64,000 nucleotides of DNA from Peptococcaceae bacterium (lineage in GTDB: Bacteria; Bacillota; Desulfitobacteriia; Desulfitobacteriales; Syntrophobotulaceae): assembly GCA_009782825.1 (NCBI GenBank), contig WRII01000004.1, positions 1 to 64,000 on the forward strand. Direction: 5' to 3'. The position numbers were made by a program, and so were the translations under genes. The first letter of the stretch is position 1. Each line of letters opens with the position of its first letter. Below are positions 47,009-57,111 of the stretch, piece by piece. The notes under the pieces were generated by a model, which did not search any database, was not told where the DNA came from, and was given only the letters and a program-made list of their open reading frames with translations.

Positions 47009-48271
47009 CTACGCCGACTCTTCCTTCCCCAACCGTCCCGCCGGCACAGTCACCAAATGGGGCCGGGTCCTTTGCAGTACAGCCTCACGGGTCACCACAC
47101 ATTTGCTCACATCATCCCGAGACGGCAAATCGTACATCACATCCAGCATAATCTCTTCCAGAATCGCCCGCAGCCCGCGGGCTCCTGTATTGCGGTGTAT
47201 CGCCTCATCAGCAATTGCTCTCAAGGCCCCTTCCTCAAATTCCAGATGAACCCCATCCATCTCCAGCAGTTTCTCATACTGTTTAATCAGAGCGTTCTTA
47301 GGTTCAATGAGAATACGTACCAAGGCCGCGTTATCCAAAGCGTCCAGAGGCACAATCACAGGCAGCCGCCCCACAAATTCAGGAATAAGGCCAAACTTCA
47401 AGAGATCCACCGGAAGAATCAGACGCAAGACTTCGCCAATGCTGGTTTCGCTCTTCTTTTGAATCTGGGCGCCGAAACCCATAACCTTGTGTCCCGTCCG
47501 ATTTTGGATGATTTTATCGATCCCATCAAAAGCGCCCCCCACAATAAACAGCACATTAGTCGTATCCAGCTGGATAAATTCCTGGTGAGGATGTTTGCGG
47601 CCCCCCTGGGGCGGTACACTGGCCACTGTTCCCTCTAAAATCTTCAGCAGAGCCTGCTGCACCCCTTCCCCGGACACATCCCGGGTAATCGACGGATTCT
47701 CAGATTTGCGCGCGATTTTATCAATCTCATCAATATAGATAATCCCCCGTTCCGCACGCTCCACATCATAATCAGCCGCCTGAATCAGCTTCAGCAGAAT
47801 ATTTTCCACATCTTCGCCCACATAACCGGCTTCCGTCAAGGATGTCGCATCGGCGATAGCAAACGGCACATTCAACACTTTCGCCAAAGTTGAAGCCAGC
47901 AAGGTTTTTCCCGACCCCGTCGGCCCCAGCAAAACAATATTGGATTTTTGCAGCTCCACATCGTCCACTTTCATCCCGGAACCAATTCTTTTATAGTGGT
48001 TGTACACAGCCACTGACAAAGCCTTTTTCGCCTCTTCCTGACCCACCACATACTGGTCAAGAATCTCATGAATTTGCCGCGGCTTGGGGATATCCAAAAA
48101 GTCCGCCGCCGCACTGTCATGAATCTCCTCTTCAATAATCTCGTTACAGAGCTCTATGCATTCATCACAGATATACACGCCCGGCCCCGCAACAAGCTTT
48201 TTCACCTCATCTTGGTTTTTTCCACAGAATGAACATTTCAGTTGAGTTTTATCATCCTGATATTTTGGCAT
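47009..48271 (-). CDS. clpX: ATP-dependent Clp protease ATP-binding subunit ClpX
   Basis: This 420-residue ClpX has the N-terminal zinc-binding domain ([19 protein letters not shown]), Walker [14 protein letters not shown], Walker [12 protein letters not shown] and the C-terminal [14 protein letters not shown]. It unfolds proteins for ClpP. The ATG at 48271 follows GAGGTGA. The gene is directly downstream of tig; clpP, which usually lies between them, is not there. Confidence 0.97.
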   Translation of the reverse strand: MPKYQDDKTQLKCSFCGKNQDEVKKLVAGPGVYICDECIELCNEIIEEEIHDSAAADFLDIPKPRQIHEILDQYVVGQEEAKKALSVAVYNHYKRIGSGMKVDDVELQKSNIVLLGPTGSGKTLLASTLAKVLNVPFAIADATSLTEAGYVGEDVENILLKLIQAADYDVERAERGIIYIDEIDKIARKSENPSITRDVSGEGVQQALLKILEGTVASVPPQGGRKHPHQEFIQLDTTNVLFIVGGAFDGIDKIIQNRTGHKVMGFGAQIQKKSETSIGEVLRLILPVDLLKFGLIPEFVGRLPVIVPLDALDNAALVRILIEPKNALIKQYEKLLEMDGVHLEFEEGALRAIADEAIHRNTGARGLRAILEEIMLDVMYDLPSRDDVSKCVVTREAVLQRTRPHLVTVPAGRLGKEESA

Positions 48272-48322
48272 ACCGTCACCTCTCGGAGTTTTCAATATAG
48301 GGCAAGGCACATGGGTCACTCG

Positions 48323-49681
48323 TTACTCTTGTTCAGAATCTTCAGTGGAATCGGATTTCTCATGATCATCGGATTTCTCATAATCAAGGAGGTCAGGTAA
48401 GTTCTTGGAAATCAAGAATTTTACCACACTTTCCCTTCTTATAGACTTCTTCAGTCCCAACAGTTCTCCATGATCCCGAAACCTTTGAACCACCTCTTCT
48501 ACAGAACATTGACGGGCCTCAGCGACCTTCTTCATCTGTTCCATAAAATCATCCTCGGGCCACGCAATATCCTCTGCCTCAGCAATCGCATCCAGGACAA
48601 GATCGCTCTTCACAGCCTTTTCAGCTTCACTCTTGAATCCGTTCATGAAGGTTTCAGGCTCCATCCCAAAGTATTGACAATATTGGCCTAAAGTCATACC
48701 TTGCTGGCTTAAACTTGCTTTCATATCCTCTACCATCATCTGATACCGGCTCTCAACCATCACAAGCGGAATATCCACCTGAGCGTTTTCAACAGCTATT
48801 TTGATCACTTCAGCCCTGCGCTCTTGGTTCAACCGCTTGAGCAGGTCTTCTGCCAGGTTCTTCTTAATGTCCTGCCGGTATTCCTCCAAGGTATCAAATT
48901 CGCTGACGTCTTTAGCAAACTCATCATCGAGAGGAACCAGTTCTTTCCGCTTAATGCTATTCACAGTAACTTCAAACACCACCGGCTGATCCCTAAGATC
49001 CTCCTGATGATACTCTTCAGGAAAAGTCACATTCACCTGAACAGACTCCCCAGTTGCGGCCCCGATAAGCTGTTCCTCAAACCCCGGAATAAATGTTCCT
49101 GACCCCAGAACCAGATTAACATCCTCTCCTGTACCACCGGTAAAAGCAATTCCATCCTTATATCCCACAAAATCAATATTAACAGTATCCCCATCTTCGG
49201 CGGGAATATCTTGCTCAAGAACCACCATTCTGGCGTAGGATTCTTGCCGGCGTTTTAGTTCTTCCTCCACCTGTTCCTCTGTGGTGTCCGGAATATCTTG
49301 ATCAATGGCAAGATCCAGATAGGCCCCAAGCTCCACATCAGGGGGAAGTTGTATTTTCGCTGTAAAAATGAGTTCCTGTCCTTCCTCCACCTGGACAAAA
49401 TCCACTTCCGGAGGCGCAATCGGATCCAACTCCGCTTCACTCAAGGTCGCAAAGTAGGCCGGAGCAATTAAAGGCTGGGCGGCTTCATCCAAAATATAGT
49501 CTTTTCCCACATGCCTTTCCACCATATGACGAGGAGCTTTCCCTTTGCGAAACCCAGGGATGTTGACTTGTCTCCCCAGCTTCTTCAGCGTCGATTGTAT
49601 AGATCTTTCATATTTTTCCTCGTCAACGGAAATCTGCAAAGTCACCCTATTTTTTTCCTCCATCTCCAATTTGAACCCCAT
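48323..49681 (-). CDS. tig: trigger factor
   Basis: This protein of about 452 residues has the ribosome-binding signature NIPGFRKGKAPRHMVE, a PPIase domain (DTVNIDFVGYKDGIAFTGG.. to VNVTFPEEYHQEDLRDQPVVF) and the helical C-terminal chaperone arms. It folds nascent chains at the ribosome exit. Start ATG 49681 follows GAGGAGG. The C-terminal tail has a duplicated HEKSD segment. Confidence 0.97.
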   Translation of the reverse strand: MGFKLEMEEKNRVTLQISVDEEKYERSIQSTLKKLGRQVNIPGFRKGKAPRHMVERHVGKDYILDEAAQPLIAPAYFATLSEAELDPIAPPEVDFVQVEEGQELIFTAKIQLPPDVELGAYLDLAIDQDIPDTTEEQVEEELKRRQESYARMVVLEQDIPAEDGDTVNIDFVGYKDGIAFTGGTGEDVNLVLGSGTFIPGFEEQLIGAATGESVQVNVTFPEEYHQEDLRDQPVVFEVTVNSIKRKELVPLDDEFAKDVSEFDTLEEYRQDIKKNLAEDLLKRLNQERRAEVIKIAVENAQVDIPLVMVESRYQMMVEDMKASLSQQGMTLGQYCQYFGMEPETFMNGFKSEAEKAVKSDLVLDAIAEAEDIAWPEDDFMEQMKKVAEARQCSVEEVVQRFRDHGELLGLKKSIRRESVVKFLISKNLPDLLDYEKSDDHEKSDSTEDSEQE

Positions 49682-49962
49682 TTTGACCTCCTCAATGATA
49701 TACATACTGACCTAGATTCTGTACTAGACTCTCTAATCTCAGTACCATAATATGTTATTCGCGACACACCCCAACTGTTAGAAACTCCGGATGTCAATTT
49801 CCATTCAGTTGATCATACCAAAACCCGCGGTAACAATCAAGTCATCACCGTAAATTTTAAGGTGTCCATTAAATATCCCAGAATAAATTCTCTAAAACCC
49901 TGAACTCTCCTGCTTGTTAAAAATATTTTTATTAGTTTTTTTTCTCAATTGGACCCTATCTT
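49682..49962. other. spacer between pyk and tig
   Basis: This AT-rich sequence downstream of pyk and upstream of tig should hold the tig promoter. No structured element was recognised. Confidence 0.5.
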
Positions 49963-51690
49963 TTACAACATGGCCACAACTCCCTCATAAATTACCCCGG
50001 TAATGGCATCCACAGTAATAAACTGCCCCTCCTGAATCTGGCTCAACGCCCCTTGAGCCGCGACCACGGCCGGAATTCTGTACTCCAGAGCCGCAAGAGC
50101 CGCGTGAGACGTCAGCCCGCCTTCCTCCACCACCAGAGCCCCCGCCTTGGCGATGACAGGTATGTTCTCAACATCCGTGGACGTGGCCACATAAATATGT
50201 CCCTTTTCGAAGGAATCGGGATCCGCGCCCAAACTGGCCGTTCCGCACAGCACAGATCGTCCCACACCCATACCCAAAGCCAGAACCTTTCCCACCACCT
50301 GAACCTTAATCAGGTTTGTATTCCCTGTTTGCCCGACAGGCACACCGGCGGTCAGCACAACAATATCCCCGGTTCTGATCAGACCGCTTTTTTGGGCATA
50401 GGTCACAGAAACCGACAGCAGTTCATCCGTCCCCTCCACATCAGGCACAAGGACAGGATGAACCCCCCAGGTCAGCGCCAGCATACGCGCCGTTTTGGCA
50501 AAAGGCGTTGTCGCAATATTGATGGCTTTCGGCCGGTGCATCGCAATAAAACCCGGCGTCAATCCCATCTGAGTCGGCGTAACAATGGCCGCCGCATTCA
50601 GATCCTGGGCAATCGTCGCGCTGGCATGGGCGATGGCATCGGAGATAGACTCTACCTCTTTGACAGTTCTCCTCCTCTGAAAAAAAATCTCCTCCGACCG
50701 CCTCGCCAAACGATCCATCATCTCCAAAGCCTCTCTTGGAAACTTGCCTGACGCCGTTTCGCCGGACAACATAATCGCATCAGCGCCGTCCAAAATCGCA
50801 TTAGCCACATCACTGGCCTCAGCCCGCGTTGGCTGAGGCTGCCGCATCATAGAATCCAGCATTTGCGTCGCCACAATAACCGTTTTCCCCATCTGGTTGC
50901 ACTGACGGATAATATCTTTCTGATGAATAGGAACCTCCTCCACAGGAATCTCCACACCCAAGTCCCCCCGGGCCACCATAATCCCATCCGCCACATTGAG
51001 GATGGAGTCAACATTCTCCACCCCTTCACGATTTTCGATCTTAGCAATAATTTTGACCCGGGCCTGCCGCCTTTCCACAATCTTGAGAACCTCCAGAATA
51101 TCGGAAGCCTTCCGGGTAAAAGACGCCGCGATAAAGTCCACATCATTGTCCAGGCCAAATTCTATATCCTGAATATCTTTCTCCGTCAAAGCAGGAAGAC
51201 GCACCGCGCCGCCGGGAACATTCACCCCTTTGCGCGATTTGAGCAAGCCGCCGTGAACCACCTGGGCCGCAATTTGGCCTGCTGTGATTTCAACCACCTT
51301 CAACTCAATCAGCCCGTCATCCAGCAAAATGGGAGATCCCACCGCCACTTCCTGCCACAATTTATCATAAGTGATAGAAACCCTTTGGGCTGACCCCACC
51401 GCCTCATCCCGATCCAGCAGAAAATCCTGCCCCTCTTCCAGCATGACCCCCTCTTCCGGCACTACCCCCGTCCGGATCTCCGGCCCCTTCGTATCAAGCA
51501 AAATCCCTACCGGCAAATCCAGCCGCATTGCCTGCTCTTTAACCGTATCAATCATCATTTTGTGCTCTTCATAAGTCCCATGGGAAAAATTGAGCCGGGC
51601 CACATTCATGCCCGCCTCAATCAGCTGCCGTATCGCCTCCGGAGATTGTGTCGCAGGTCCCAAAGTACAAATGATTTTAGTTCGTCTCAC
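49963..51690 (-). CDS. pyk: pyruvate kinase with C-terminal PEP-utiliser domain
   Basis: This 575-residue enzyme converts PEP and ADP to pyruvate and ATP. Visible parts: N-terminal RTKIICTLGPATQS, the metal/PEP site KIENREGVENVDSIL and ARGDLGVEIP, GETASGKFP, and a C-terminal PEP-utiliser domain with GGLTSHAA, as in Bacillus-type pyruvate kinases. It starts with GTG preceded by AGGAGG. It lies downstream of gap but separated by an unusual nested hairpin. Confidence 0.97.
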   Translation of the reverse strand: MRRTKIICTLGPATQSPEAIRQLIEAGMNVARLNFSHGTYEEHKMMIDTVKEQAMRLDLPVGILLDTKGPEIRTGVVPEEGVMLEEGQDFLLDRDEAVGSAQRVSITYDKLWQEVAVGSPILLDDGLIELKVVEITAGQIAAQVVHGGLLKSRKGVNVPGGAVRLPALTEKDIQDIEFGLDNDVDFIAASFTRKASDILEVLKIVERRQARVKIIAKIENREGVENVDSILNVADGIMVARGDLGVEIPVEEVPIHQKDIIRQCNQMGKTVIVATQMLDSMMRQPQPTRAEASDVANAILDGADAIMLSGETASGKFPREALEMMDRLARRSEEIFFQRRRTVKEVESISDAIAHASATIAQDLNAAAIVTPTQMGLTPGFIAMHRPKAINIATTPFAKTARMLALTWGVHPVLVPDVEGTDELLSVSVTYAQKSGLIRTGDIVVLTAGVPVGQTGNTNLIKVQVVGKVLALGMGVGRSVLCGTASLGADPDSFEKGHIYVATSTDVENIPVIAKAGALVVEEGGLTSHAALAALEYRIPAVVAAQGALSQIQEGQFITVDAITGVIYEGVVAML

Positions 51691-51725
51691 AGTGCCGCCC
51701 TCCTGTTGTATAGTGGGATAGCAGT

Positions 51726-51831
51726 GGAACCTCGAAAACCCCTATTACGGAGTGCTGATTCCTTGAAAAGCCCACTTCTAATCAAGGATTCAGCTTACCC
51801 GATAATCTCTTGGCAGGGTTTTCGAGGTTCC
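51726..51831 (-). repeat. nested inverted repeats between gap and pyk
   Basis: A perfect 16-bp inverted repeat (GGAACCTCGAAAACCC at 51726-51741 and its complement at 51816-51831) encloses a second stem (GCTGATTCCTTG at 51754-51765 with CAAGGATTCAGC at 51783-51794, one mismatch). On the plus strand it is followed by CTCTTTTT, which fits a terminator only for plus-strand transcription; both flanking genes are on the minus strand, where it would form a structured pyk leader or gap 3' end. Confidence 0.88.
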
Positions 51832-51869
51832 CTCTTTTTGGTCACACTCCCTTGTGAGTTTAAATGAGT

Positions 51870-52877
51870 TTAAAACCCCTTGTTAACAATATATCCCATC
51901 AGATCCACAACGCGGTTAGAGTATCCCCATTCGTTATCATACCAAGACAGCACCTTCAGCATTCTATCCCCTATCATCATGGTTGATAAGGCATCCACCG
52001 TTGAGCTGTGATCATCCCCATTGAAATCTTGAGACACCAACGGCAGCTCACAGAAAGCCAGGATCCCTTGCAAAGGCCCTTCCGCCGCAGCTTTCAGCTT
52101 AGCGTTGACCTCCTCTTTGGTCGCCGGACGACTCAGCATCACCACCAAGTCTACCACCGACACATTAGAAGTCGGCACCCGAATCGCCATACCATGCATT
52201 TTTCCCTTCAGTTCAGGAATAACCAAGGACACCGCTTTCGCCGCCCCCGTAGTGGTGGGAATCATCGATTGAAAAGCCGCCCGGGCCCGGCGCCAGTCGC
52301 TATGTTCCAAATCCAGAATCCTTTGGTCATTGGTCACAGAGTGACAGGTTGTCATCATGCCCTGCTCAATCCCAAACTCCTCCATGATCACCTTGGCCAC
52401 AGGCGCCAGACAATTCGTAGTACACGACGCGTTGGAAATAACATGATGCGCCTTGGGATCATACATCGCCTCATTGACCCCCATGACGACAGTGATATCC
52501 TCATCCTTGCCCGGGGCAGAAATAATCACCTTTTTCGCTCCCGCTGCCAAGTGTTTGCTCGCGTCCGCCTTCGCCACAAAACGCCCGGTAGATTCCACCA
52601 CCACATCCACATTCAAATCCTTCCAAGGCAGCTTTTCCGGATCCCGTTCAGCCAGAAGTTTAATGCTCCGGCCCAGAACTTTCATAGTATCCCCCTGCAG
52701 CTCCACCTCATAAGGCAAGTTGCCGTGAATGGAGTCGTACTTGAACAGATGGGCCAGCAGATCCGGTTTGCCCAAATCATTGACTGCCACAATCTCCAAA
52801 GGCTCCTTCGACTCCAGTGCGGCCCGCAGCGTCAGCCGCCCAATCCTGCCAAACCCGTTAATCGCAATCCTCGCCAT
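51870..52877 (-). CDS. gap: glyceraldehyde-3-phosphate dehydrogenase
   Basis: This 335-residue phosphorylating GAPDH has the NAD-binding N-terminus ARIAINGFGRIGRL, the catalytic Cys in ISNASCTTNCLAPV and the C-terminal SWYDNEWGYSNRV. It catalyses the sixth step of glycolysis. AGGAGG precedes the ATG. It lies 24 bp after cbiET and before pyk, so a glycolytic transcript is likely. Confidence 0.98.
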   Translation of the reverse strand: MARIAINGFGRIGRLTLRAALESKEPLEIVAVNDLGKPDLLAHLFKYDSIHGNLPYEVELQGDTMKVLGRSIKLLAERDPEKLPWKDLNVDVVVESTGRFVAKADASKHLAAGAKKVIISAPGKDEDITVVMGVNEAMYDPKAHHVISNASCTTNCLAPVAKVIMEEFGIEQGMMTTCHSVTNDQRILDLEHSDWRRARAAFQSMIPTTTGAAKAVSLVIPELKGKMHGMAIRVPTSNVSVVDLVVMLSRPATKEEVNAKLKAAAEGPLQGILAFCELPLVSQDFNGDDHSSTVDALSTMMIGDRMLKVLSWYDNEWGYSNRVVDLMGYIVNKGF

Positions 52878-52901
52878 AATTTTCTTCCTCCTTAATATTT
52901 T

Positions 52902-54128
52902 TTATTCCTGGTCATCATAGTGCCGCTTTCGCGCCGAAATGATAAACACCGGATTGATCGCTTGGGCAACATGGAAAGAATCCACCTCCGGCCAACGTAC
53001 CGCTTGCAGAGACACAATCTCAATCTCCTCAAAACGCAGCGCTTTCAAAAGCGCTAGGGCGCCCGTCACCTTCTCCACACTGACCGCCCTCATCACAATA
53101 CGTCCCCCCGGAACCAGCGGGGCTTCCGTCAACACCTCTTTTAATCTTCCCCGAGTTCCGTTGATAATACATATATTGACAGGAGGGATTTTGGAAAAAA
53201 CTTCCGGAGCGGTCCCGGACACCAACTTCAAATTAGCCACAGCAAACTTTCGCATATTCGCCCGGATCAGCTGTTGAGCCTCCCGATTGTTTTCGATGGC
53301 AAAAACCATCCCTTCCTTCGCAATCGCCGCCGCCTCTATACTGATGCTCCCCGTGCCCGAACCCACATCCAGAATAGAGTCATACAGCGATATCTGCGCC
53401 TTCGCCAGCACCTGAACCCGAATCTCCGCTTTAGTCATCGGCGCGTCACCCCGCACAAACTCCCGATCCGGAATGCCAATGCGCAGCACCCCATTGTATC
53501 CGAGAGGCTGATACTGGCCTGCATGGATCAGCAGCATCACATCGTTCAGAACCTCACTATAGTTCGCCAGGGCCACCGCCGAGAACGTTTGAAAAAACTC
53601 ATCAGGCTGCCCCAGATTTTTCCCCACAGAAATCGTCGGGTTCTGGGACCTCTCCAGAAAAATCCGCGCCACCTCCCGTGTCGTGGTCTCTCGGGTGAGC
53701 ACCACCAACGGCCTCAAAATAGCCCGTGGCAGAACCGCCACATCCCTGTCCTCAAGATCAACAAAAGACGCATCATGCCAGGAAATACCCACTTTGGCAA
53801 ACAACAACTGGACAGAACTTATACCAGGGTGCAGCTCAACATCCTCCGGAGGAAAAACCTCCTTGATATGCGGCAGAACCCCGTAAAACCCTGGATCCCC
53901 CGCCGCCAGAACCCCTACGCGCCTCTCGGATGTATGATGGGTTTTTAACAACTCTATCGTTTGTAAAGAGCTGCCGGAGAGAAAGAATTGTTTCCCTTTG
54001 GACTCCTCCCGGCACAAGTTCTTCATGCGTTGGCTCCCAATGAGAATATCACAGGAAGCAATCACATGATGCGTGTACTCCGTCATCCACTGCGCCTGCT
54101 CCGGTCCCATGCCTATAACCAAAATCAT
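52902..54128 (-). CDS. cbiET: precorrin-6Y C5,15-methyltransferase, CbiE-CbiT fusion
   Basis: The 408-residue protein joins an N-terminal CbiE tetrapyrrole methylase (LVIGMGPEQ, VLAAGDPGFYGV, residues about 1-200) to a C-terminal CbiT Rossmann methyltransferase (LDVGSGTGSISIEAA, residues about 210-408), the CobL-type arrangement. It methylates C5 and C15 and decarboxylates the corrin side chain in cobalamin synthesis. Other cob/cbi genes are not in the window. AGGAGAAAGG precedes the start. Confidence 0.95.
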   Translation of the reverse strand: MILVIGMGPEQAQWMTEYTHHVIASCDILIGSQRMKNLCREESKGKQFFLSGSSLQTIELLKTHHTSERRVGVLAAGDPGFYGVLPHIKEVFPPEDVELHPGISSVQLLFAKVGISWHDASFVDLEDRDVAVLPRAILRPLVVLTRETTTREVARIFLERSQNPTISVGKNLGQPDEFFQTFSAVALANYSEVLNDVMLLIHAGQYQPLGYNGVLRIGIPDREFVRGDAPMTKAEIRVQVLAKAQISLYDSILDVGSGTGSISIEAAAIAKEGMVFAIENNREAQQLIRANMRKFAVANLKLVSGTAPEVFSKIPPVNICIINGTRGRLKEVLTEAPLVPGGRIVMRAVSVEKVTGALALLKALRFEEIEIVSLQAVRWPEVDSFHVAQAINPVFIISARKRHYDDQE

Positions 54129-54180
54129 AACCTTTTCATACCTTTCTCCTGAGTTCTGTGTCTGATATAATAATAAGCTG

Positions 54181-54930
54181 CTAAATCTCTGCCTCCATCT
54201 GGTTAATCAGCGAGGCCAAGCGACCAGCCCCAAAGCCATTATCAATATTGACCACCCCCACTCCTGCCGCACAGGAATTCAGCATAGTCAGCAGAGGCGC
54301 CAGTCCGCCAAAGTTGGCCCCATACCCCACACTGGTCGGCACCGCAATAACCGGCTTGTCAACAAGACCGCCCAGCACGCTGGGCAGCGCGCCATCCATC
54401 CCCGCCGCCACCACCACTACTCGAGCTTGCCGAATCACCTCCATATGGGCGAACATACGATGCAGTCCCGCTACACCTATATCATACAAACGCTCCACTC
54501 GATTGCCCATCACCGATGCTGTCACAGCCGCTTCCTCCGCCACCGGAATATCGGAAGTCCCTGCTGTCACAATAAGTATGCGCCCCTTTTCCGCTTGAGA
54601 CCCCCGGCGCCAGACAAGAGTCCGCCCCAGAGAATTGTATTCCAGGGTATCTTCTGATCTGTAGTTTAAGGCATCCTCCGGCCTGCCCGTTGGAGTACAC
54701 ATCACCTCGTCTTCCGTGCTCTTCAGATGTTCGGCTACATAAGCATACAGAGCCGGATCCACTCGAGTTGCCAGGATATTGCCTTGGCATTTTCGCAGCA
54801 GAACCTCCAGGATAGAGACCACCTGTTCCTGGGTCTTTCCCTGGCAAAATACCACCTCCGGAAAACCCTGGCGCACCTGTCGTTCCACATCCACATAGGC
54901 AAATTCCAGCTCCGGCCCCTGTTCTCCCAT
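54181..54930 (-). CDS. larB: nickel-pincer cofactor biosynthesis protein LarB
   Basis: This 249-residue protein has the PurE-like LarB core: GTSDIPVAEEA, VVAAGMDGALPSVLGGL and PTSVGYGANFGGLAPL. LarB carboxylates and cleaves nicotinic acid adenine dinucleotide in the first step to the nickel-pincer cofactor of lactate racemase. LarC, LarE and LarA are not nearby. It lies 52 bp upstream of cbiET on the same strand. Confidence 0.95.
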   Translation of the reverse strand: MGEQGPELEFAYVDVERQVRQGFPEVVFCQGKTQEQVVSILEVLLRKCQGNILATRVDPALYAYVAEHLKSTEDEVMCTPTGRPEDALNYRSEDTLEYNSLGRTLVWRRGSQAEKGRILIVTAGTSDIPVAEEAAVTASVMGNRVERLYDIGVAGLHRMFAHMEVIRQARVVVVAAGMDGALPSVLGGLVDKPVIAVPTSVGYGANFGGLAPLLTMLNSCAAGVGVVNIDNGFGAGRLASLINQMEAEI

Positions 54931-55472
54931 ACCCTTCTCTCCTTTGATATCTTTCAGCTTTATGATCCAGCATAATTATATTTCCCCTGCTCGATCCCAT
55001 CCCAAAGCGGGTTCAGTCCACAATAGCCATTATAAATGATTTCCAGAAATCTAGCAATCATGGGTGGCCATCACAGGCGCCATACACCTGAGCGTCATGC
55101 ACCATGCACCATCCCCCCAGACCCCAGAAAAATAAAAAAAATAAAATTGAAAAATTAAGCAAAATTCTTGTGGCGTTAAGAACAAATATGGTATGATATT
55201 TGTAATTGAATATGCTTTTTAGGAGCCGATTTGAATTTGGCATTCACTGCGGGGTTTTTAAGGTTATTCTTTTGTGAATTGTGAATTTATATGAAGCATA
55301 CTGATCTTGACGATATTCTTGTGACCCTTCCCATCCGCATGGCACGTTGGAAGTGCCATGATCGACATGGATAAAGGTTGAATCAGCCGATTACTGATCA
55401 AGATAGGAAAATAAGGATCCTGCTGCTGTTATCTCAGATGATCAGCGCACAGGGCGCGCAGGAGGAGACGAA
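54931..55472. other. large intergenic region, no confident gene
   Basis: The region holds A-rich sequence near 55130-55190 and short broken reading stretches around 55290-55380. I see no tRNA, no riboswitch signature and no complete gene. It marks the change from housekeeping genes to the accessory zone and may be decayed sequence. Confidence 0.5.
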
Positions 55473-55697
55473 TTGTCTCGAACGTGGAGGTATGCTAATT
55501 TGATGACACACAAATCTGGGTCTGTAAAAATGCCTTTCAAATATAGAGCTTGGTGTGCTGAAATATATGGAAACACAGAAGATACTGGTGGCTTCTATGT
55601 TACCGCTCGAGTTGCTCTCCAGCAGTTGCTCTATCCTGTAACTGATGTTACCATTATTAACAATTTTATTATTGGTGATACACACCGTTTACACTAA
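55473..55697 (+). CDS. small hypothetical protein
   Basis: This 74-residue product has a TTG start and a strong AGGAGGAG upstream but no recognised domain. The C-terminal half is hydrophobic-beta (DVTIINNFIIGDTH). It ends two bases before the stop of the convergent coiled-coil gene. It may be a fragment. Confidence 0.4.
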   Translation: MSRTWRYANLMTHKSGSVKMPFKYRAWCAEIYGNTEDTGGFYVTARVALQQLLYPVTDVTIINNFIIGDTHRLH

Positions 55698-55699
55698 CT

Positions 55700-56086
55700 T
55701 CACGATACTCCCGTTCTTTGCTCTCGAATGGTGTATTCGACAGCCGACATTTTATGTTCTAACGTCTCAACGCGGCTTTCCAAACCTATAGCTAAATCCA
55801 ATTTATGGTTGAGTATTGCATGCCCGTCCATTGTTACTTTTATGGCTTTATCCATGTCATGTTCGACTTTGAATTCAAGTTTTCTTAATCGTTTGCTTAC
55901 CTCTTCCAGATCGGCTTTTGTAGCCATATCTTTCCTCAATGATTTTTCCATCGCGGTAAGCTTGGAATCCATAGCTTCTTCCATCGTGGTAAGCTTGGAA
56001 TCAAAAACCTCTTCGGTTCGGGCTAGTCGTGTTTCCACAACATCTACCAGCACTAATTTCAATTCTTGCATTTCTTCTTTTGTCAT
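55700..56086 (-). CDS. coiled-coil hypothetical protein
   Basis: This 128-residue, highly charged, helical protein has heptads over nearly its whole length and an internal duplication of DSKLT.ME units. GGAGG precedes the ATG. Similar small coiled-coil proteins occur in accessory loci; no function can be given. Confidence 0.7.
   Translation of the reverse strand: MTKEEMQELKLVLVDVVETRLARTEEVFDSKLTTMEEAMDSKLTAMEKSLRKDMATKADLEEVSKRLRKLEFKVEHDMDKAIKVTMDGHAILNHKLDLAIGLESRVETLEHKMSAVEYTIREQRTGVS
55960..56020 (-). repeat. 27-bp duplication in the coiled-coil gene
   Basis: Two copies of GGTAAGCTTGGAATC with flanks encode repeated DSKLT residues. Confidence 0.8.
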
Positions 56087-56336
56087 TTGTTAGCCTCCTG
56101 GATATGAAGGTCGATGCGTCTGCTTGCACCTTGGTCTTAATTATAACATATCGGAATATGTTATCAAATTTTTATGTGACTGAACAATTCAAGGATATTA
56201 ATTAAATATGGAAACATTAATACATTGACACTTACACATCATATCGCGACAATAAACCTGAGCGAAAAGTCCAATTACAATTTGATCTACGAGATCGATT
56301 GCGAATTTGGAGGATTCGAAAGAAGGGGTGGCGTTT

Positions 56337-57002
56337 ATGAATGCTTTTTATGAGGAATTTTCCAATCGACTTGTTGCAGCGCTATTGGTAGATTTCCAAG
56401 AAATCTTTTCCTTGATTCAGGGCGAAACACTCTACACGATGGCACTAATAGTTGACGATCGTGCGTCTGCCTTTTATTTTGCCTTAAATACGAAAGAATT
56501 TGCTGAAAGGAAAATTGTCCAAGATCCTGATAACAAAGTATGCTACGAGTGGGAGCCGGACAACTGGGGGTATTCTGATAGTTCTATCCAAAATTGCAGA
56601 CTGCGGGAGGTAAGTGATTTCCTATCAGAAAATGCACCGCTCCACGAAAGTTTTGACGACTTTGAGAAAAATATACACCAAGAAATGATAAAGGCCATGC
56701 TGCAACTGAAAAGGAATAACAGTGAGCTTGAGCATGTCTTTTGTTTCATTTCTGTTTCAGACAATAGCGATACGGAAAAGGTCGAAGACAACTCATCCAT
56801 GATATTAAATAGTCGTGAAATGCATGAGATATTCATTGATAGATTTTTCACGAATCAGGATTTTCGAGAAAAAGCCAGCAAAGCTTGGGCTAAAAAAGAC
56901 TATGTTAATTATGTGCGATTGATAGAGAAAATATCTGATACCCTTTCAGACTCGGAGAAAAAGAAATTGGATTATGCTACACAAAAGATAGAATCTGCAT
57001 AG
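56337..57002 (+). CDS. DUF4303 family protein (immunity-type)
   Basis: This 221-residue protein fits DUF4303 through its N-terminal SLIQGETLYTMALIVDD, the Trp/Tyr motif YEWEPDNWGYSD, and the C-terminal EIFIDRFFTNQDFR. DUF4303 proteins are common in polymorphic-toxin loci as probable immunity proteins. The ATG at 56337 follows AAGGGGTGG. No toxin lies next to it. Confidence 0.75.
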   Translation: MNAFYEEFSNRLVAALLVDFQEIFSLIQGETLYTMALIVDDRASAFYFALNTKEFAERKIVQDPDNKVCYEWEPDNWGYSDSSIQNCRLREVSDFLSENAPLHESFDDFEKNIHQEMIKAMLQLKRNNSELEHVFCFISVSDNSDTEKVEDNSSMILNSREMHEIFIDRFFTNQDFREKASKAWAKKDYVNYVRLIEKISDTLSDSEKKKLDYATQKIESA

Positions 57003-57111
57003 AAGTCTGGGGAAGCACATGCAGAACTGGGAACACAAAACGGAACGATTTTTGGGCTTTTTGAGCAGATGTTTTTATAAAATCCAGATTATAGGAGGAA
57101 GATGTGCAGTT

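Noticed and set aside
54482-55000. Second minus-strand frame over larB
   Set aside because: Gly/Ser-rich alternate frame of larB; the LarB frame has all conserved motifs.
54931-55472. tRNA or riboswitch in the large spacer
   Set aside because: No TPsiC-like GGTTCRA arm, cloverleaf or known aptamer core was seen.
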